Part shown: positions 8,394 to 9,715 of the stretch, piece by piece | Position numbering within the stretch: position 1 is the stretch's first letter | Layout of the letters: the number at the start of each line of letters is the position of its first letter | Source: Peptostreptococcaceae bacterium | GTDB lineage: Bacteria; Bacillota_A; Clostridia; Peptostreptococcales; Acidaminobacteraceae | NCBI GenBank assembly: GCA_013619035.1 | Contig: JABXKX010000479.1 | Location: 1-9,715 of the forward strand | Reading direction: 5' to 3' | DNA length: 9,715 nucleotides | Notes under the pieces: generated by a model | The model's database searches: none | The model's input: only the letters and a program-made list of their open reading frames with translations | What the model was told of the DNA's origin: nothing | Program-made: the position numbers and the translations under genes

Positions 8394-9141
8394 ATACACC
8401 ACCAAATCTTCTTTGACGACTCGAATATACTTTTATGGCTTCGAATAGTGCTTCTTCACCAAAATCAGGCCAATATACATCTGTAAAATAAAATTCTGAA
8501 TAAGCCAATTGCCACAATAAGTAATTACTTAATCTCAACTCTCCACTTGTCCTAATCATAAGGTCGGGATCTGGGATGTTCTTAGTATATAGATAGTTTT
8601 CAATAAGTGAGTCATCTATTGCATCAACTTTTATTTTATCATCTTTAACATCTTGCGCTATATGTTTAATAGCTTCTTTAATTTCAGTACGACTCCCATA
8701 GTTCAAAGCAATTATTAGATATAGACCATCATTATTTTCTGTGGTCTTAATCGCATTTTCCATAGTTTGCCTTGGTTTTTCTGGTAATCTCGAAATATCA
8801 CCAATTGTCATAATGCGAACATTATTTTCATGCATTTCGGTTAATTCATTTTTTAAAAAGAAAACCAGTAAATCCATTAGACCATTAACTTCCTGATCCG
8901 GTCTATTCCAATTTTCTGTTGAAAAAGCATACAAAGTTAAGTACTTAACGCCAAATTTTGAACACGCTTTTGAGATGGTTTTAACTTTTTCTACCCCAGC
9001 TTTATGTCCTACGTTCCTTGGCATATTTCTTTTTTTAGCCCATCGTCCATTACCATCCATTATGATTGCAATATGATTGGGAATATTTAAGTCTTCTAAA
9101 GTTTCTATAGTATTCTTCTTCTTAAAAAAAGCTTTAAACAT
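8392..9141 (-). CDS. uppS: undecaprenyl diphosphate synthase (cis-prenyltransferase)
   Basis: Adds eight isopentenyl units in cis to farnesyl diphosphate, giving the C55 lipid carrier used for wall and surface polysaccharides. The 249 aa protein has the family motifs: IAIIMDGNGRWAKKR with catalytic D29, GHKAG, LYAFSTENWNRP, and RTSGELRLSNYLLWQ with R197 and E201, followed by the YSEFYFTDVYWPDF segment. The start is set at 9141 because GGAGG lies 5 bases upstream. An in-frame ATG at 9189 would add 16 residues, but these would be encoded by the terminator-like hairpin and its T-tract and have no Shine-Dalgarno. Stop is TAG. The enzyme consumes products of the MEP pathway, of which dxr and ispG lie just downstream. 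Confidence 0.97.
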   Translation of the reverse strand: MFKAFFKKKNTIETLEDLNIPNHIAIIMDGNGRWAKKRNMPRNVGHKAGVEKVKTISKACSKFGVKYLTLYAFSTENWNRPDQEVNGLMDLLVFFLKNELTEMHENNVRIMTIGDISRLPEKPRQTMENAIKTTENNDGLYLIIALNYGSRTEIKEAIKHIAQDVKDDKIKVDAIDDSLIENYLYTKNIPDPDLMIRTSGELRLSNYLLWQLAYSEFYFTDVYWPDFGEEALFEAIKVYSSRQRRFGGV

Positions 9142-9146
9142 ATCTA

Positions 9147-9151
9147 CCTCC
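9147..9151 (-). promoter_or_regulatory. uppS ribosome binding site
   Basis: GGAGG on the minus strand, with 5 bases (TAGAT) between it and the ATG at 9141. This decides the uppS start against the longer in-frame reading from 9189. Confidence 0.85.
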
Positions 9152-9158
9152 AAAAAGG

Positions 9159-9181
9159 AAAAAACCTCGGAAACCCGAGGT
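9159..9181 (-). terminator. intrinsic-terminator-like hairpin between frr and uppS
   Basis: The minus strand reads ACCTCGG, loop GTTT, CCGAGGT, then further T residues. This gives a 7-bp stem (six pairs in CCTCGG/CCGAGG plus an A-T closing pair), with six consecutive T residues at 9159-9164 beginning at that pair. It starts 8 bases after the frr TAA. GC content of the stem is far above its surroundings. The reverse direction has no T-tract, so it acts only on frr-to-uppS transcription. Because the uppS start lies 17 bases beyond the T-tract, there is no room for a promoter in between. It is therefore likely a partial terminator or attenuator with read-through. Confidence 0.7.
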
Positions 9182-9189
9182 CGAGTCAC

Positions 9190-9715
9190 TTATACAGCTA
9201 AAATATCCTTCTCTTTTTCTTCAATCATCTCATCAACAATCTTAACGTATTTATCAATTAAATCCTGAACTTCTTTTTCTCCAGAACGGATATCATCATC
9301 AGTTAACTCATTAGCTTTATGCAGTTTTTTAAGTTGATCATTCGCTTGACGTCTCTCATTTCTAAGAGCAACTTTAGCATTTTCGCCAGCTTTTTTAACC
9401 ACTTTAGTTAAATCTCTTCTTCTTTCCTCTGTTAACATAGGAATTGCAAGTCTTATTAATTTACCATCATTTGATGGATTTAATCCAAGATCCGCCATCA
9501 TAATTGCTTTTTCTATCTCTGGGATTAAAGTAACATCATAAGGCTGTACAACTATCATTCTAGGTTCAGGAGCAGAAATACCTGCCATTTGATTAATAGG
9601 TGTATCAGCACCATAATATTCAACTGTTACCTTATTTAATATTGACGGATTGGCTTTACCAGCTCTAATCGTCATAAATTCATCTTTTAGGACAGAAAGA
9701 GTTTTATCCTGTCTC
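9190..9715 (-). CDS. frr: ribosome recycling factor (5' end cut by window edge)
   Basis: RRF splits the post-termination ribosome together with EF-G so the subunits can be reused. The visible 174 residues keep reading open to the window edge. The usual family length is about 185 aa, so roughly 11 N-terminal residues are missing. The ATG at 9675 is internal: in-frame codons before it encode DKTLSVLKDEF, the typical helix just before the conserved TIRAGKANP motif (most relatives have R where this K stands). The middle beta domain and the long C-terminal helices (RREDLTK-like segment read as RRRDLTKVVKKAGE, then RNERRQANDQLKK) are present. In relatives pyrH lies directly upstream, which would be outside this window. 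Stop is TAA, followed by a terminator-like hairpin. Confidence 0.97.
   Translation of the reverse strand, partial: RQDKTLSVLKDEFMTIRAGKANPSILNKVTVEYYGADTPINQMAGISAPEPRMIVVQPYDVTLIPEIEKAIMMADLGLNPSNDGKLIRLAIPMLTEERRRDLTKVVKKAGENAKVALRNERRQANDQLKKLHKANELTDDDIRSGEKEVQDLIDKYVKIVDEMIEEKEKDILAV

Noticed and set aside
9185..9200. TGTATAAG at the frr end as a uppS promoter -10 box
   Set aside because: No TTGACA-like box at 16-18 bases upstream, TG is adjacent instead of one base away, and transcription would start within the hairpin.
9077..9268. 63-codon plus-strand open frame across the frr/uppS gap
   Set aside because: It runs antisense through the hairpin and two real gene ends; its Ser/Lys/Phe-rich product reflects AT-rich composition.

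Overview
The window is one compact housekeeping gene cluster, read entirely from the minus strand. In transcription order it holds frr (5' end cut by the window edge), uppS, cdsA, dxr, rseP, ispG and polC (last few codons cut by the other edge). About 97% of the bases are coding. I found no RNA gene, mobile element, CRISPR array or plus-strand gene.

The organism looks like a low-GC Gram-positive or a relative (Bacillota or Mycoplasmatota-like lineages). The sequence is strongly AT-rich and Shine-Dalgarno sites are of the GGAGG type. The replicative polymerase is the Gram-positive PolC with a built-in proofreading exonuclease. The frr-uppS-cdsA-dxr-rseP-polC order is the one known from Bacilli and Clostridia. 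ispG lies between rseP and polC, the clostridial-type layout, whereas Bacillus subtilis has proS there. The six visible stop codons are TAA (4) or TAG (2). Tryptophan is encoded by TGG and no in-frame TGA occurs, so nothing suggests the mycoplasma genetic code. Acholeplasma/Izemoplasma-like, Erysipelotrichia-like or clostridial hosts all remain possible; I cannot place it to genus.

Region by region: 9190-9715 is frr (ribosome recycling). 9142-9189 holds an intrinsic-terminator-like hairpin followed directly by the uppS ribosome binding site. 8392-9141 is uppS (undecaprenyl diphosphate synthase) and 7601-8383 is cdsA (CDP-diacylglycerol synthase), joined by an overlapping stop/Shine-Dalgarno. 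7505-7600, the largest gap, holds a 24-bp perfect palindrome with a T-tract (probable terminator after cdsA) and then an extended -10 promoter for dxr. From dxr onward, dxr-rseP-ispG-polC are packed with gaps of 0, 2 and 12 bases, so they probably form one transcript with coupled translation.

The functions fit together loosely. dxr and ispG are steps of the MEP isoprenoid pathway, which supplies the isoprenyl diphosphates that UppS polymerises into the C55 lipid carrier. CdsA makes the activated precursor for phospholipids, RseP is a membrane protease, PolC copies the chromosome and RRF recycles ribosomes. I see no undescribed system here. The points worth a second look concern expression signals: transcription punctuation inside the cluster, a possible tiny coupled leader ORF before polC, and weak or absent ribosome binding sites at tight junctions.
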